A stretch of DNA of 64,000 bases from JAOAFZ01 sp964412815 (GCA_964412815.1 CAYPQF010000026.1:310001-374000), one strand, 5' to 3'. Counted from the stretch's first letter, positions 9,006 through 18,098 are shown. Made by a program: numbers and translations. Notes: a model not told the origin generated them from the sequence alone.

Positions 9006-9653
9006 TTATAATCTGAAATTTTCTCCTTCTAAAACTTTGTATATTAGTTTTCCAATTTCTGAATGGTTAGGTTGTTTGTTTGGAAAGTAATTTCCACCAA
9101 AACCCGAACCTCCTCTAAATAAAAATCCTGTACTGAGAAGTATTTCAACATTGCCACCTATTTCATCTAATGATTTTTCATCAGTTTTCAGAAAGTAACG
9201 AAGATTATCAAGATAAACAGCAGCAGTCATTTCCCCAATTGTTATATACTGCTGGATTGAGATTTTTCCCTGTATGTGTTGTCTGAAAAAGATACCTAAA
9301 ATTTCAGCTTTTTTCCCAGAAATAACCTTATCCAATAGTTCTATTATAACCTCACCTGCGTGTTTTCTTTCTATAGGGTCCTCTAGTTTACTAAGCCATT
9401 TAGTGCGCTCTACCTGAGTAACTTTTGATAATTCGAAAAGAAAAATTCCAATTTTTTTTAGAAACTGAAAATCTCTTATTGAAGTATAAGTATTGTAGCC
9501 TGCAAGGACAATTCCTACTATAGGTAACTTTTTAATTAGTTCACTATTTGAAACTTCATCAATACCAAGCTCAAGAAGTTCTTTAGTACAATCTGCAAGA
9601 TTTGAAGTTTCAATACTTTTATATAAACTTTCTTCAGGACTCTCAATATTCAT
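9006..9653 (-). CDS. Island protein of unknown function
   Basis: A 215-residue soluble protein. The region ELIKKLPIVGIVLAGYNTYT followed by SIRDFQFLKKIGIFLFELSK resembles a recurrent uncharacterised family with a KdiPivg...siRD.lF.kK...Fl pattern, often found on mobile DNA. A C-terminal Gly-rich stretch (FLFRGGSGFGGNYF) follows. No catalytic motif is evident. It is the last gene of the AT-rich island, on the same strand as the helicase. It could be an effector or an accessory factor; the sequence does not say which. Confidence 0.6.
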   Translation of the reverse strand: MNIESPEESLYKSIETSNLADCTKELLELGIDEVSNSELIKKLPIVGIVLAGYNTYTSIRDFQFLKKIGIFLFELSKVTQVERTKWLSKLEDPIERKHAGEVIIELLDKVISGKKAEILGIFFRQHIQGKISIQQYITIGEMTAAVYLDNLRYFLKTDEKSLDEIGGNVEILLSTGFLFRGGSGFGGNYFPNKQPNHSEIGKLIYKVLEGENFRL

Positions 9654-9738
9654 AAGTATTTATAATTGTTAAATTTTACTCAATCCAAATAACTCTAGTA
9701 CATGAACCTACATGATAATTAGTGATCGAAAGTTTTTC

Positions 9739-10590
9739 TTAAATTTCAAATGCATCTAAATTTTTAGAAGCTTTATTATATCTATTAAAACTTGTTGAAT
9801 CATATACAGAGAACTCTTTTGCGTAAAATTTTAGTAATGAGAAATAAGCTTGGAATGTTATAGTTGCGATATCTACAGCATCACTTGGAGAGTCATCAAC
9901 TTTTAATATGATTTCTCTAGGATTGTTTTTATCAAAAAATCTATCTAATCCAGAGATAGTAAGATGTGCTATATTTGAAAAAAATTTATAGTAAATTACA
10001 TAATACTTCTCCATACTATTGTTTTCATTAAGTTTATTTTTACCCTTAAGATAATTGTCAGCAATAGTTGCACGCGATCTCAAATCTGGGAGTTGTGCAG
10101 GAATGTTATATCTCCTGTACTTTCTTTTTATCCTCTGAAGTTCTTTTTGTGTCTTCTCAATAAATGCATCCCAATCTTCTGGTTCTCTTATGTCCCCAAA
10201 TATCATATCCCATTGGGGATAACGGCTCCAGAATGATTTATGTTTTTTAGCAAAATCTATTTTGTCATTCTCAGAGTCTATAATAAAAATAAATCCATTT
10301 TTTTGACTTCGGTCTGAATAGACATAGTTTAAATTTATTAATGACTCCATAATTGACCTGAGTATGACTTCACTTGCTTTACAAAAATATGGTTGTTTTT
10401 CTATTAATCTATATATACTTTCGGAATAACTTTGTACAGCACCCATAACTAAAAAAAGGAGTTGTTTTTTAAAACGCACCTTATTCAACTGAATATTTAC
10501 TCTTTGCATCACTGTAAAACCAAAATGTAGAGTTTTGTTTAAATTTGTTAGGACAATCTTTTCTGATGCAGTTATTTGTGAGGTTGGCAT
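9739..10590 (-). CDS. DUF5677-like protein of the island
   Basis: A 283-residue helical protein without membrane segments. The stretch KASEVILRSIMESLINLNYV and a later FFSNIAHLTISGLDRFF resemble the R..lE..i.l.y and S..aH patterns of the DUF5677 group, a HEPN-like helical family. The match is by eye and only moderate. It lies 13 bp downstream of the helicase-nuclease stop, so the two are probably co-expressed. If HEPN-like, it could be an RNase effector, but a canonical R-X4-H motif is not visible. Confidence 0.6.
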   Translation of the reverse strand: MPTSQITASEKIVLTNLNKTLHFGFTVMQRVNIQLNKVRFKKQLLFLVMGAVQSYSESIYRLIEKQPYFCKASEVILRSIMESLINLNYVYSDRSQKNGFIFIIDSENDKIDFAKKHKSFWSRYPQWDMIFGDIREPEDWDAFIEKTQKELQRIKRKYRRYNIPAQLPDLRSRATIADNYLKGKNKLNENNSMEKYYVIYYKFFSNIAHLTISGLDRFFDKNNPREIILKVDDSPSDAVDIATITFQAYFSLLKFYAKEFSVYDSTSFNRYNKASKNLDAFEI

Positions 10591-10603
10591 TATCTATTTT
10601 CGA

Positions 10604-13600
10604 TCAAAGCAATTTTGACAGTAAAATACTTACAAACTTATCAAAGGTATCTTCATTAAGATGAAATCCTTTTTTTGTGAATCCTTTATATTTTGAAGAG
10701 TTAATGTAAACTCGCAGATCTATTTGATGCGATACTTTCTGAATACAGAGTTGTAGGGTCCCTGATGTATTTAATTCAAAAAAAGTTTGCTTTTTATTCT
10801 TTTGGAAATTCCTCAATGATTTTATAAATTCATTTTTTTGGTCTTCATGAATAATAAAACCTTTTTTAGTGAAGCCAGTGTAATCAGTACTGTTTACATA
10901 AATATAGAATAAGTATATCCTGTCGGTTATTTTTGCAGTACATACCAATTTTTCTTCTTGATTTATTTGTAATTCAAATACGGGTGCAGTATCTGTAGCT
11001 TGTATATTAGCAGTCTGCGTTATTCTTTTAGTTTCTTTTTCACTTTTATGAAGAATCTTTATCTCCTTTACATCTACTTTTTTTTCTTCATCTATTTCTT
11101 GTGTATGTTTAACTGCTTTTTCATCAGAAATAGTATTTTCATACACGATTGGATCTCCAATAAACTTTGATTCAATTTCCTTTAGCACCAGTTCTTTGTT
11201 TCTTTCCCAGAAATAATAAGGAAGTCTATAAAATTGCCATCCAGCACTTTCAAGAATGAGCTGTCTATCAATGTCACTCTCCGTATAATCACTATCCTCA
11301 GATTCTTTGTCCTCAAAATGAGTAGGTCCATCGCATTCAATAGCTATTTTTTTCCCGGTTTGTCTGTGTTGTAGTACAAAATCAATTTTGAAACCACAAC
11401 TCGGAAATTGATTAAAAATCACATATTCTTTTGAGTCGAAATAACCTCGAAGATACTGATAAAAATTTTCCTCAAATTTTGAATCAAATGGTACCAAATT
11501 TTCTTGTATATACTTTACTTCACCATTCTTCTCAACATATTCTAAATACTTTTTTATCCAGATACCATCAGGCCAATCAGCAAGAGGTAGTGATGAAACA
11601 CAGTGAACCTGTAAACGTGCTCTTGAAAAAGCAACATTTACCCTACCTTCAGCAATATCTTTTCTAATTTCACCTCCCTCACCTGTGAGAGGCTGGTATT
11701 TACTTTTTTGACTCGTTTCAGTGATTACAAAAGAATAAATAATAATGTCTTTTTCATCCCCTTGTATCCCTTCAACAGTTGCGACTTTAATTAAATCGTC
11801 ATCGATTTCTTTTCTTAATAACTCTGCTTGCTCATTAAAGAATGTCAAAACACCAATTGATTTGTTTGCAGTGTTAAGATCAGATCGAAGCTCCTTAATT
11901 AGCTCTTTTATTTTAATGACCTCTGACATATTTGATTTATCTGAGGTATCAAGTGTTTTATCGGCAATAATAAAATGATTTTTTAAAACGCATCCTGTAT
12001 TTTTGTATGGAAGGTAATTAGAATTTAAAACATACAGAGGTTTTTTGTTTGGTGTGTAAAAATATTCGTTTGAAAAACCAATAATCTCTTTTGGTGATCT
12101 ATAATGGAATCTTAAATAGGCTTGTTTAAATCCTCGCAACTCTCCAATATCTAAAACTGATTTGACACTTTCTTCCTCTGTCTTTATTTGAAAATGTTGT
12201 GGAATTTTGTACTTCCTTGCTATTTCTTCTAAAGATCTATTTGTTTTGAACCCAATTGACGTATCTCGCATTTGGTAGCTATCACCAAAAAAGATTACTC
12301 TATTCGTTCTAAACATTACCGGCAGTGTATATGCAATATTACATTGAGATGCCTCATCTATAATGACATAATCAAAAAGACCTTTTTGCAAAGGAAGTAG
12401 ACGACTCGCATCTTCAAGGCTCATCATCCATATTGGTATAATGCTTTTTAGTAAAGGGAATACTCCGGGGTTCTGCTTTAATTTATCGAATGTTTTATAT
12501 GCCTTACTCGATTTTTTATATGCGCGTGCAATTTGTTTAAGGAGACCTCGATTATCAATAGTATTTAGCGATATTTGGGCTTTTTCAAGTAGAATATTTT
12601 TTAAATAGTACTTAATATTATCTATACGTTTCGCTTGAGCTATTTCTATTCTATTTTTTTCAACATTTAAGTTTTTAAGATCCAAAGATAAAATTTCTTT
12701 TTCTATAGTTTCTATTTCCTTTACTTTTTGCTTTACGATGTTAAATCCGTGCTTTGAAACTAAACTATGAAGGTATTCAAAAGAATCTTCATCTAAATTA
12801 AATATCTTTAATAAGTTACTCTTTCTTTGTTCGAGTACTGGTATATAAGACTCTAAATACTTGTGTAAAGAAAAATCTGTAATATAACTGATTTTAGTTA
12901 TCTTAAGTCTGTTAGAGTCACTGCTAGTAATGATTAAGATTACTTCCTCATAAATCTCTTTAGGAACTGGTTTTAGCATCTTTTCCAGATTAAGTATTTT
13001 GACTAACCAGTTTCGTACTGAAGCTATTAAACCAGAGCGATCTACAAGTTTTTCCTTGATTACAGTATGAGTATTTGCTAGTGCAACATAAATATCTTCC
13101 TTAAATTCAATACCTTGGAACTTTGAATTAAACAAATCTTTAGGAATATCATTATTTGACCCAATGCTCTGGTATTTTGCTTTGGACTGATTAAGCTCTT
13201 GCGTCAATTTAATTAATTCTTCCCACTGGTTATAACTCTCTTCCTTTAAAAAATTCCCTTTACTCAATTCCTCGATGTTAAATTCCTTAAGTCTTTTCAG
13301 CTTTTCCGAAAGCGTAAAATATTTTTTATGATCATTAAAAGAGTCATTTATTTGTTGTTTGATGCTAGCTAAATTAGCATTTATAATTTGAGAATTCTTT
13401 TTTTTTAGAAACTCATAGTGGTAAGTATCAATTATTTGTTCAATCCCACGTATTTTATTTGCAATACCATCATTAATATCTTCTTCGGTACAAATGTAGC
13501 TATTAGCATCTGGGATATATCCAAATAATAAATCATTATCTAATTGCTTTAACGAATCTTTTACCACCTTTATAGCTTGTGGTTTCTGACTGACAAACAG

Positions 13601-14647
13601 TACTGTCTTATTTTTTGCAGCAAGATGAGTAGCTAGGTTAGCTATAGTAGTTGATTTTCCTGTTCCTGGAGGTCCTTGCACAATGAATGCTTTATTATCT
13701 ATATTCCTTAAGACTTCTTTTTGGCTATCGTTTGTAGGAAAAGGAAAATAAATTTCATTAAAGTCATCATTTGCAGAGGTATTTTCAATATCTAAACCTT
13801 CGTTAATAAACCAACTACCCAGTGCTGTCGATTCAATATCTTCATTGTTATCTTTAACTAACTCTTGTAATTTTTGAAGATCCTCCGACAAAAAGTAATT
13901 TGCTTTAGACTGGATTGTAAGCCTTAATTTTGTAGACTTGAAAGAATTTTCGCCAAAGACAATGTTTGTATGTTTCAGTTTTGCTTTAAGTTCATTCCAT
14001 AACATTGTTACGACAATATTGTTGAAGGGACTTTCAAATAACCCTTCATTTTCCATATCATTTACTTTTCTAATTAAGTCAAAGTATAAATTTTGTTGAT
14101 TTTCTAGTAATTTGGCTATTATTCCTAGCTGAGGCGTTAAATAAGTATCAGCTAATTTCAGATAATACTTATTGTTTCTCTCTTCAATATTTACCGGAAT
14201 AGAAAATAATGGCTCTTCAGTTTTAACTATTTCTTCACCAATATCCATTTGTAGCTGAGTATCCTCCTTTTTTTCTACATCTTTTTTATCCTCTACTAAA
14301 ATAGATTTAGGGTATTCAATATCATAAAATCCAAATTGTAAACGGAGATCTTTGGTATATGGACTCACTCGAAATTTTGACCAAAATTTTTGAATTTGCT
14401 CTAGGTCATTTTTTTCTTTAAAATATTGTTCTTCTAGCTCAGTAGGTAAATCTTTAGGAGAATAATTATAAAAAGTGTCAAGAGATATCGGTATGAGTTC
14501 TTGCCCTTCTTCGTAAATTTTACTTAAATCAACGTATTTATCTAGAAAATTTGTAAATTCTCTTCGTCTACTTAATGAAGGGTTTGTCAGATTAATGTAA
14601 TCTGTGCAGTATCTGATTAGATTGTGAAGATTATTTGCTACATTCAC
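10604..14647 (-). CDS. SF1 helicase fused to restriction-endonuclease-like domain, probable anti-phage protein
   Basis: A 1347-residue protein. Superfamily 1 (Upf1/Dna2-like, AAA_11/AAA_12) helicase motifs are: Walker A GPPGTGKSTTIANLATHLA near 323, DEAS box DYVIIDEASQCN near 758, FFGDSYQMRDTS, RFHYRSPKEIIGFSNEYF, VEGIQGDEKDIIIYSF near 952, and RVNVAFSRARLQ near 1000. A long coiled insertion sits between motifs I and II. A nuclease domain follows near 1070-1150 (FKIDFVLQH, KIAIECDGPTH, RQLILESAGWQFYRLPYYFW), of the MTES_1575/Vsr-like type. Two similar C-terminal segments (1232-1276 and 1300-1346) share YTGFTKKGF or YKGFTKKGF, reminiscent of PC4 ssDNA-binding domains. The architecture recalls Hhe-type helicase-Vsr defence proteins. 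DNA is AT-rich and unlike the host genes. Confidence 0.9.
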   Translation of the reverse strand: MNVANNLHNLIRYCTDYINLTNPSLSRRREFTNFLDKYVDLSKIYEEGQELIPISLDTFYNYSPKDLPTELEEQYFKEKNDLEQIQKFWSKFRVSPYTKDLRLQFGFYDIEYPKSILVEDKKDVEKKEDTQLQMDIGEEIVKTEEPLFSIPVNIEERNNKYYLKLADTYLTPQLGIIAKLLENQQNLYFDLIRKVNDMENEGLFESPFNNIVVTMLWNELKAKLKHTNIVFGENSFKSTKLRLTIQSKANYFLSEDLQKLQELVKDNNEDIESTALGSWFINEGLDIENTSANDDFNEIYFPFPTNDSQKEVLRNIDNKAFIVQGPPGTGKSTTIANLATHLAAKNKTVLFVSQKPQAIKVVKDSLKQLDNDLLFGYIPDANSYICTEEDINDGIANKIRGIEQIIDTYHYEFLKKKNSQIINANLASIKQQINDSFNDHKKYFTLSEKLKRLKEFNIEELSKGNFLKEESYNQWEELIKLTQELNQSKAKYQSIGSNNDIPKDLFNSKFQGIEFKEDIYVALANTHTVIKEKLVDRSGLIASVRNWLVKILNLEKMLKPVPKEIYEEVILIITSSDSNRLKITKISYITDFSLHKYLESYIPVLEQRKSNLLKIFNLDEDSFEYLHSLVSKHGFNIVKQKVKEIETIEKEILSLDLKNLNVEKNRIEIAQAKRIDNIKYYLKNILLEKAQISLNTIDNRGLLKQIARAYKKSSKAYKTFDKLKQNPGVFPLLKSIIPIWMMSLEDASRLLPLQKGLFDYVIIDEASQCNIAYTLPVMFRTNRVIFFGDSYQMRDTSIGFKTNRSLEEIARKYKIPQHFQIKTEEESVKSVLDIGELRGFKQAYLRFHYRSPKEIIGFSNEYFYTPNKKPLYVLNSNYLPYKNTGCVLKNHFIIADKTLDTSDKSNMSEVIKIKELIKELRSDLNTANKSIGVLTFFNEQAELLRKEIDDDLIKVATVEGIQGDEKDIIIYSFVITETSQKSKYQPLTGEGGEIRKDIAEGRVNVAFSRARLQVHCVSSLPLADWPDGIWIKKYLEYVEKNGEVKYIQENLVPFDSKFEENFYQYLRGYFDSKEYVIFNQFPSCGFKIDFVLQHRQTGKKIAIECDGPTHFEDKESEDSDYTESDIDRQLILESAGWQFYRLPYYFWERNKELVLKEIESKFIGDPIVYENTISDEKAVKHTQEIDEEKKVDVKEIKILHKSEKETKRITQTANIQATDTAPVFELQINQEEKLVCTAKITDRIYLFYIYVNSTDYTGFTKKGFIIHEDQKNEFIKSLRNFQKNKKQTFFELNTSGTLQLCIQKVSHQIDLRVYINSSKYKGFTKKGFHLNEDTFDKFVSILLSKLL

Positions 14648-14656
14648 TATAGTATA

Positions 14657-14884
14657 TTAAATTGACTTTTTATTAAATTTATTCATAATAAGTTCATCTA
14701 AACTAATTCCCAATCCACTAGAAATTTTTATTATCGTCGTTATAGATGGATTTAAAATTGCATTCGATTCAATTTTCGCCAAAGTTGTGTATGGTACATC
14801 TGCTTTTTTAGCCAATGCATCCTGAGTTAAGGCTTTTATTCTTCTCCAATGTTTTATCTTTTGACCTATTGTTTTTTCTTCCAT
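14657..14884 (-). CDS. XRE-family helix-turn-helix regulator of the island
   Basis: A 75-residue single-domain regulator. The Cro/C1 helix-turn-helix is obvious in LTQDALAKKADVPYTTLAKIESN (about residues 18-40), followed by PSITTIIKISSGLGISLDEL. It is the first gene of the island and ends 9 bp before the helicase-nuclease start, so it is likely the operon's own repressor. A perfect palindrome ATACTAGTAT lies 4 bp upstream of its start codon and overlaps the expected transcript start region, a good candidate binding site. Confidence 0.92.
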   Translation of the reverse strand: MEEKTIGQKIKHWRRIKALTQDALAKKADVPYTTLAKIESNAILNPSITTIIKISSGLGISLDELIMNKFNKKSI

Positions 14885-14887
14885 GAA

Positions 14888-14938
14888 ATACTAGTATGGT
14901 AATGACTTAATTGTAATACTTTTGTTTGTAAGAATCAA
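14888..14938 (-). promoter_or_regulatory. Promoter and operator of the island operon
   Basis: On the minus strand a -35 TTGATT (14938-14933), a 17-bp spacer and a -10 TACAAT (14915-14910) point at the XRE gene. The palindrome ATACTAGTAT (14888-14897) lies between the promoter and the start codon. Confidence 0.65.
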
Positions 14939-15006
14939 TTCAACCGGTTCCTTTTGGCCAACATACCGTTCGAGCCGGTATTTTGGACCAGGTTCATTGC
15001 AGTTTT

Positions 15007-15047
15007 AAATCAACCCTTCGGCCCGCACACGCGGCGGTTGGGATGGG
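15007..15047. repeat. Right inverted repeat of the island
   Basis: Partner of the repeat at 8952-8993, in opposite orientation; the shared core is TTCGGCCCGCACACGCGGCG. The GC-rich stretch 15048-15160 after it has no gene I can support. Confidence 0.75.
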
Positions 15048-15160
15048 AGAGAAGAGGGGGGGATTTCCCCGAGCAACGCTCGAGGACGTCGGCTACTCGT
15101 CGCTTTGCTCCGAGTGCCTCCAGCGAACCATTGGTCCCAATCCCTATCCGCTTTCCTCAT

Positions 15161-15187
15161 AAAAAAAAGTCCACCATGTGGTGGACT
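15161..15187. terminator. Bidirectional terminator after tRNA-Ser
   Basis: A perfect 9-bp stem (AGTCCACCA / TGGTGGACT, loop TG) is flanked by eight A on the left and seven T on the right. It directly follows the 3' end of the minus-strand tRNA-Ser and could stop transcripts from both sides. Confidence 0.85.
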
Positions 15188-15196
15188 TTTTTTATG

Positions 15197-15283
15197 CGGA
15201 GAGGGGGGGATTCGAACCCCCGATGACGTTGCCGCCATACTAGTTTTCGAGACTAGCCTGTTCAACCACTCCAGCACCTCTCC
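15197..15283 (-). tRNA. tRNA-Ser (anticodon CGA)
   Basis: The minus strand reads GGAGAGGTGCTGGAGTGG, an anticodon stem-loop CTAGT-CTCGAAA-ACTAG giving anticodon CGA, a long variable arm typical of serine tRNA, a T-arm GGGGGTTCGAATCCCCC, and closing CCTCTCC. The discriminator base is G and CCA is not encoded (CAT follows). Class II length of about 87 nt fits. It adjoins the island's right repeat. Confidence 0.95.
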
Positions 15284-15362
15284 AAACGAATCCCACATTG
15301 TAACAGATTTATTACCGATTCGGTACTTGTTCTGCCTTTTGGAATGCTGTACTATAAAGGTT

Positions 15363-15674
15363 ATGTTTTCTGATTTTGTTGCCTGGCTGGCTGCGCTGTT
15401 AACCTCTTTGTTGCTGCTTCCCCATGCGGTTGCTGCGTACCAGGGAGAGGATTCATTTGCGCTATCCAATAAAAATGTGATTACGATCGCGGTTGCAGCG
15501 TTTATGTGGTCAATTCACGGCTTTATTGCCAAGAGCTCCGCGCTGATGTTTGCGGGACCACTGATTTTGCTCTGTAGCGGATATATCCTCTACACTCGTT
15601 TCTACAAAAATAAATCCGGCACCTCCCGCCCGGGCATGAGTGGTGGCAGAACACCGGTCCGTCGTCGCAGATAA
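15363..15674 (+). CDS. SemiSWEET/PQ-loop-like small transporter
   Basis: A 103-residue protein with three predicted membrane helices. The first helix, WLAALLTSLLLLPHAVAAYQ, has the layout of the SemiSWEET/PQ-loop start, with Pro-His in place of the usual Pro-Gln. FMWSIHGFIAKSSALMFAGPL matches the W..yG...... second and third helix pattern. A basic tail (TPVRRRR) follows. SemiSWEETs work as dimers for sugar transport, but assignment here rests on a short match. The frame is open further upstream, but the ATG at 15363 has an AAAGG Shine-Dalgarno-like stretch and begins the first helix. Confidence 0.65.
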   Translation: MFSDFVAWLAALLTSLLLLPHAVAAYQGEDSFALSNKNVITIAVAAFMWSIHGFIAKSSALMFAGPLILLCSGYILYTRFYKNKSGTSRPGMSGGRTPVRRRR

Positions 15675-15678
15675 CCTC

Positions 15679-16725
15679 TTACAGGTTGATGACGGTTCGA
15701 TCTATATGAGTCAGATCGAGTAGCTCTTCTTCTGTGGTGGTGAGTACGGTCTGGTACTCGGAGATCAGATTCATCACAATTGCCTTATTACTCATATCCA
15801 GCTCAGAAAAAACATCGTCCAGCAGCAGTAGTGGCCGCTTGCCGATTTCAGCTTCGATGTACCGGATTTCGTTGAGCTTCATCCAGAACATGGCCAGGCG
15901 CTGTTCACTGCGGGAACCGTACAGCGCCACATTTTTGGTAGTTTCCTCCGATTTCAGATAGATCTCGATGTCATCCTTCTGTGGACCAATACTGGTTTTC
16001 CGCATCTTTCGCTCCAGATCAAATGTCTCCTGAAGACGGGCTACAGAGATCTCATTTTTCTGGTACCGGACTTCAAACGAGCGGGTATCAAGTGTATTAT
16101 TCGCATTCAGCCGGTTAATGTAGTCTTCCCGTCTGGCTGTAATATAGCTGCCGTTTTCTTCCAGATACTGATCCCAGAAGGTCAGTTCGTCCTGTAGCTC
16201 TGCTACCGAGCGATGCTGTTCCAGTAGTTTGTTACGACGACGAATCGCGTTTTCGTAGTTGGTCAGCTTTTTTTTGTAGGTAATATCGGCTGCAGATAAA
16301 ATCTTGTTGAGATAAGTGCGGCGCAACGATGGTGCACCGGTAATAATCTCGATATTATCGGGGGTAAACAGAACAGCACGGGTCTGGTCTGTCAGATACT
16401 GAAACAACGTCCGTTTTGTTTTATTGAGAAAGTAAGTTTTTTCTACCCGTTCTCCCATCTCCCTGAACATCACCTGAAACTGCAGCTCGTCATGTGCAGT
16501 GCTGAATTTTCCGGCGACATTCGCCATAGGCTGCTCCCACCGGATTAACTCTTCTTCGCGTGATTCCCGGAACCCTTCCCCGTGCAGCAGCGTGTAAACT
16601 GACTCCAGCAGACTGGTTTTACCACGGGTATTTTCTCCAATAATAATGGTCAGACTGGGATTAAATTCATACACAGACTGTTCGAAGTTCCGGAAGTTCT
16701 GCACCATCAGTGTCTGTAATATCAT
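15679..16725 (-). CDS. recF: DNA replication and repair protein RecF
   Basis: A 348-residue SMC-like ATPase. It shows the RecF start (LMVQNFRNFEQSVYEFNPSL), a Walker A GENTRGKTSLLESVY, an ABC-type signature region near SRSEQRLAMFWMKLNEIRYI, and Walker B PLLLLDDVFSELDMSNK. Length is normal for the family. RecF helps load RecA at ssDNA gaps. It is often next to dnaA/dnaN, but not here. It converges with the SemiSWEET-like gene, with only 4 bp between the stops. Confidence 0.95.
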   Translation of the reverse strand: MILQTLMVQNFRNFEQSVYEFNPSLTIIIGENTRGKTSLLESVYTLLHGEGFRESREEELIRWEQPMANVAGKFSTAHDELQFQVMFREMGERVEKTYFLNKTKRTLFQYLTDQTRAVLFTPDNIEIITGAPSLRRTYLNKILSAADITYKKKLTNYENAIRRRNKLLEQHRSVAELQDELTFWDQYLEENGSYITARREDYINRLNANNTLDTRSFEVRYQKNEISVARLQETFDLERKMRKTSIGPQKDDIEIYLKSEETTKNVALYGSRSEQRLAMFWMKLNEIRYIEAEIGKRPLLLLDDVFSELDMSNKAIVMNLISEYQTVLTTTEEELLDLTHIDRTVINL

Positions 16726-16772
16726 TCCCTATTCTAGCAATCAGTAAATAAAATGGGGCAGCAACAGGCAGG

Positions 16773-18098
16773 TTATTTCTTTTTCAGAATAAAGATCGTC
16801 TCAAAGAAGGAAGGCAGTCTAAAAAATCCTCCCCGCATTACGATCACATCATCGTTATCGTTAAAGAGTTTCTGCCAGTATTTCCGGGAAAAGATCGAGA
16901 TGCGTGAAAAATCGCGGTAGTGGAATAAGCGCAGGTAGATGTTTTCTTTGGTGTAGATTTTGTTGAGGACCAGTTTACGGGAGACTTTGACGAGTTCTTT
17001 TATCGCTTTCCGAAGGTTACTTTGTTCGATATGCTGGAGGACATCGAAGGTGTAGACCAGGTCAAACTCCTCTTTCTTGTAGGGCAGATTGAGGATATCC
17101 CCTTCTTTGACATACTGTCTGACAGAGGGATCGACCATCTCAATGGCGTCTTTGGAGATCTCAACCCCATAGGCATCGACTCCCAGTTTTCTCAGATTGC
17201 GAATGAGTTCTCCGGTTCCGCAGCCGACATCCAGACAGTTTTTGGGATTCAGGAAAAATTTAATGGCCAATGCCCGATACCAGTGAACCAGTCCTCCCGC
17301 GATCATGCGGATAGCAGACAGCCGCTTTCCAAAGCGGAAACCACCTTTTTTTCCTTTGTAGTATTCGCGGTTGTAAAAGCTGGCGTCAATCCGGAATGGC
17401 ATGATAACGGTTCCTTTAAAGGACTCTCCATCCAGGATATTTCCGGTATTCTTAAAGTTTTTTCCATTGCAGACAATAACAGTCAGGTTCAGGCGTTTGG
17501 CAAGCTGCGATGCCACTGGATCAAACGGGGCATTAATTCCCGGACTCCACTCGGTACCAACCAGTTTTTCCATCTCTTCCCAGGTCATTTTTTCGATCAG
17601 TTTCGCATCAGGAAATTTACCGGGGTCTTTATCGTAGACCCAGTCGATGTTAGACAGATTGATGATCAGGTTTGATTTATAGTCTTTGGCAAGCATCACT
17701 GCGCAATAGTCAGTAGACCATCCGGGTTTCCAGCCAGCGCCAATGGCAACAGCTTCTTTCCAGCCGTCAAGCTTGCGGTCGTAGTTCTGAATAATGCGGG
17801 GGTGAGCGATATCTTTGAAGATGGTGCGCAGGAGATGTCCGTTTAAGTGAGTTGCATGAATGCCCAGCCAGTCAAGATCTTCTTCGGTGACATCGCCGAT
17901 GACCGCTTTTCCGGCATCACGATAGTGACGGGCCGTTTTGCCTCCCCCTGCTACGAGAAAGAACCTGCGCCCCTTTTTTACGTGCTCACGTACAAAGGTA
18001 TTCAGTTTCTTGAGAAAATCATGGTCAATATCACCATTTGGTACGATGAGACTGCCGCCGATTGAGAGAATTATTGGTGGTTCCTGGACTGAAAACAT
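16773..18098 (-). CDS. UMP kinase (archaeal type) fused to a class I methyltransferase
   Basis: A 441-residue two-domain protein. Residues 1 to about 235 form an amino-acid-kinase fold of the archaeal PyrH type: IILSIGGSLIVPNGDID, FFLVAGGGKTARHYRDAG, LIINLSNIDWVYDKDPGKFP and WSPGINAPFDPVASQLA. This would phosphorylate UMP to UDP. Residues about 275-441 form a SAM-dependent methyltransferase with motif I CLDVGCGTGELIRNLRKLG, acidic motif GVEISKD and motif FDLVYTFDVLQHI. The fusion is continuous with no stop or composition change. The substrate of the methyltransferase is unknown. It starts only 7 bp from the T-run of a terminator hairpin. Confidence 0.85.
   Translation of the reverse strand: MFSVQEPPIILSIGGSLIVPNGDIDHDFLKKLNTFVREHVKKGRRFFLVAGGGKTARHYRDAGKAVIGDVTEEDLDWLGIHATHLNGHLLRTIFKDIAHPRIIQNYDRKLDGWKEAVAIGAGWKPGWSTDYCAVMLAKDYKSNLIINLSNIDWVYDKDPGKFPDAKLIEKMTWEEMEKLVGTEWSPGINAPFDPVASQLAKRLNLTVIVCNGKNFKNTGNILDGESFKGTVIMPFRIDASFYNREYYKGKKGGFRFGKRLSAIRMIAGGLVHWYRALAIKFFLNPKNCLDVGCGTGELIRNLRKLGVDAYGVEISKDAIEMVDPSVRQYVKEGDILNLPYKKEEFDLVYTFDVLQHIEQSNLRKAIKELVKVSRKLVLNKIYTKENIYLRLFHYRDFSRISIFSRKYWQKLFNDNDDVIVMRGGFFRLPSFFETIFILKKK

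Larger units (their letters stand above)
8952..15047. mobile_element. AT-rich genomic island bounded by inverted repeats
   Basis: Four minus-strand genes (XRE regulator, helicase-nuclease, two unknown proteins) form a block visibly richer in A and T than its neighbours. It is enclosed by a GC-rich inverted repeat of about 40 bp. The right end lies about 150 bp from tRNA-Ser(CGA), a common integration site. No integrase or transposase is visible, so the mobilising mechanism is unknown. The helicase-nuclease and HEPN-like or unknown partners suggest a defence island. The boundaries are inferred from the repeats and the composition change. Confidence 0.6.

Noticed and set aside
15005..15469. A 154-codon minus-strand frame
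   Set aside because: It runs through tRNA-Ser, a terminator and the island's inverted repeat, so it is fortuitous.
17022..17675. A 217-codon plus-strand open frame
   Set aside because: It is antisense to the UMP kinase-methyltransferase gene, whose motifs are clear.
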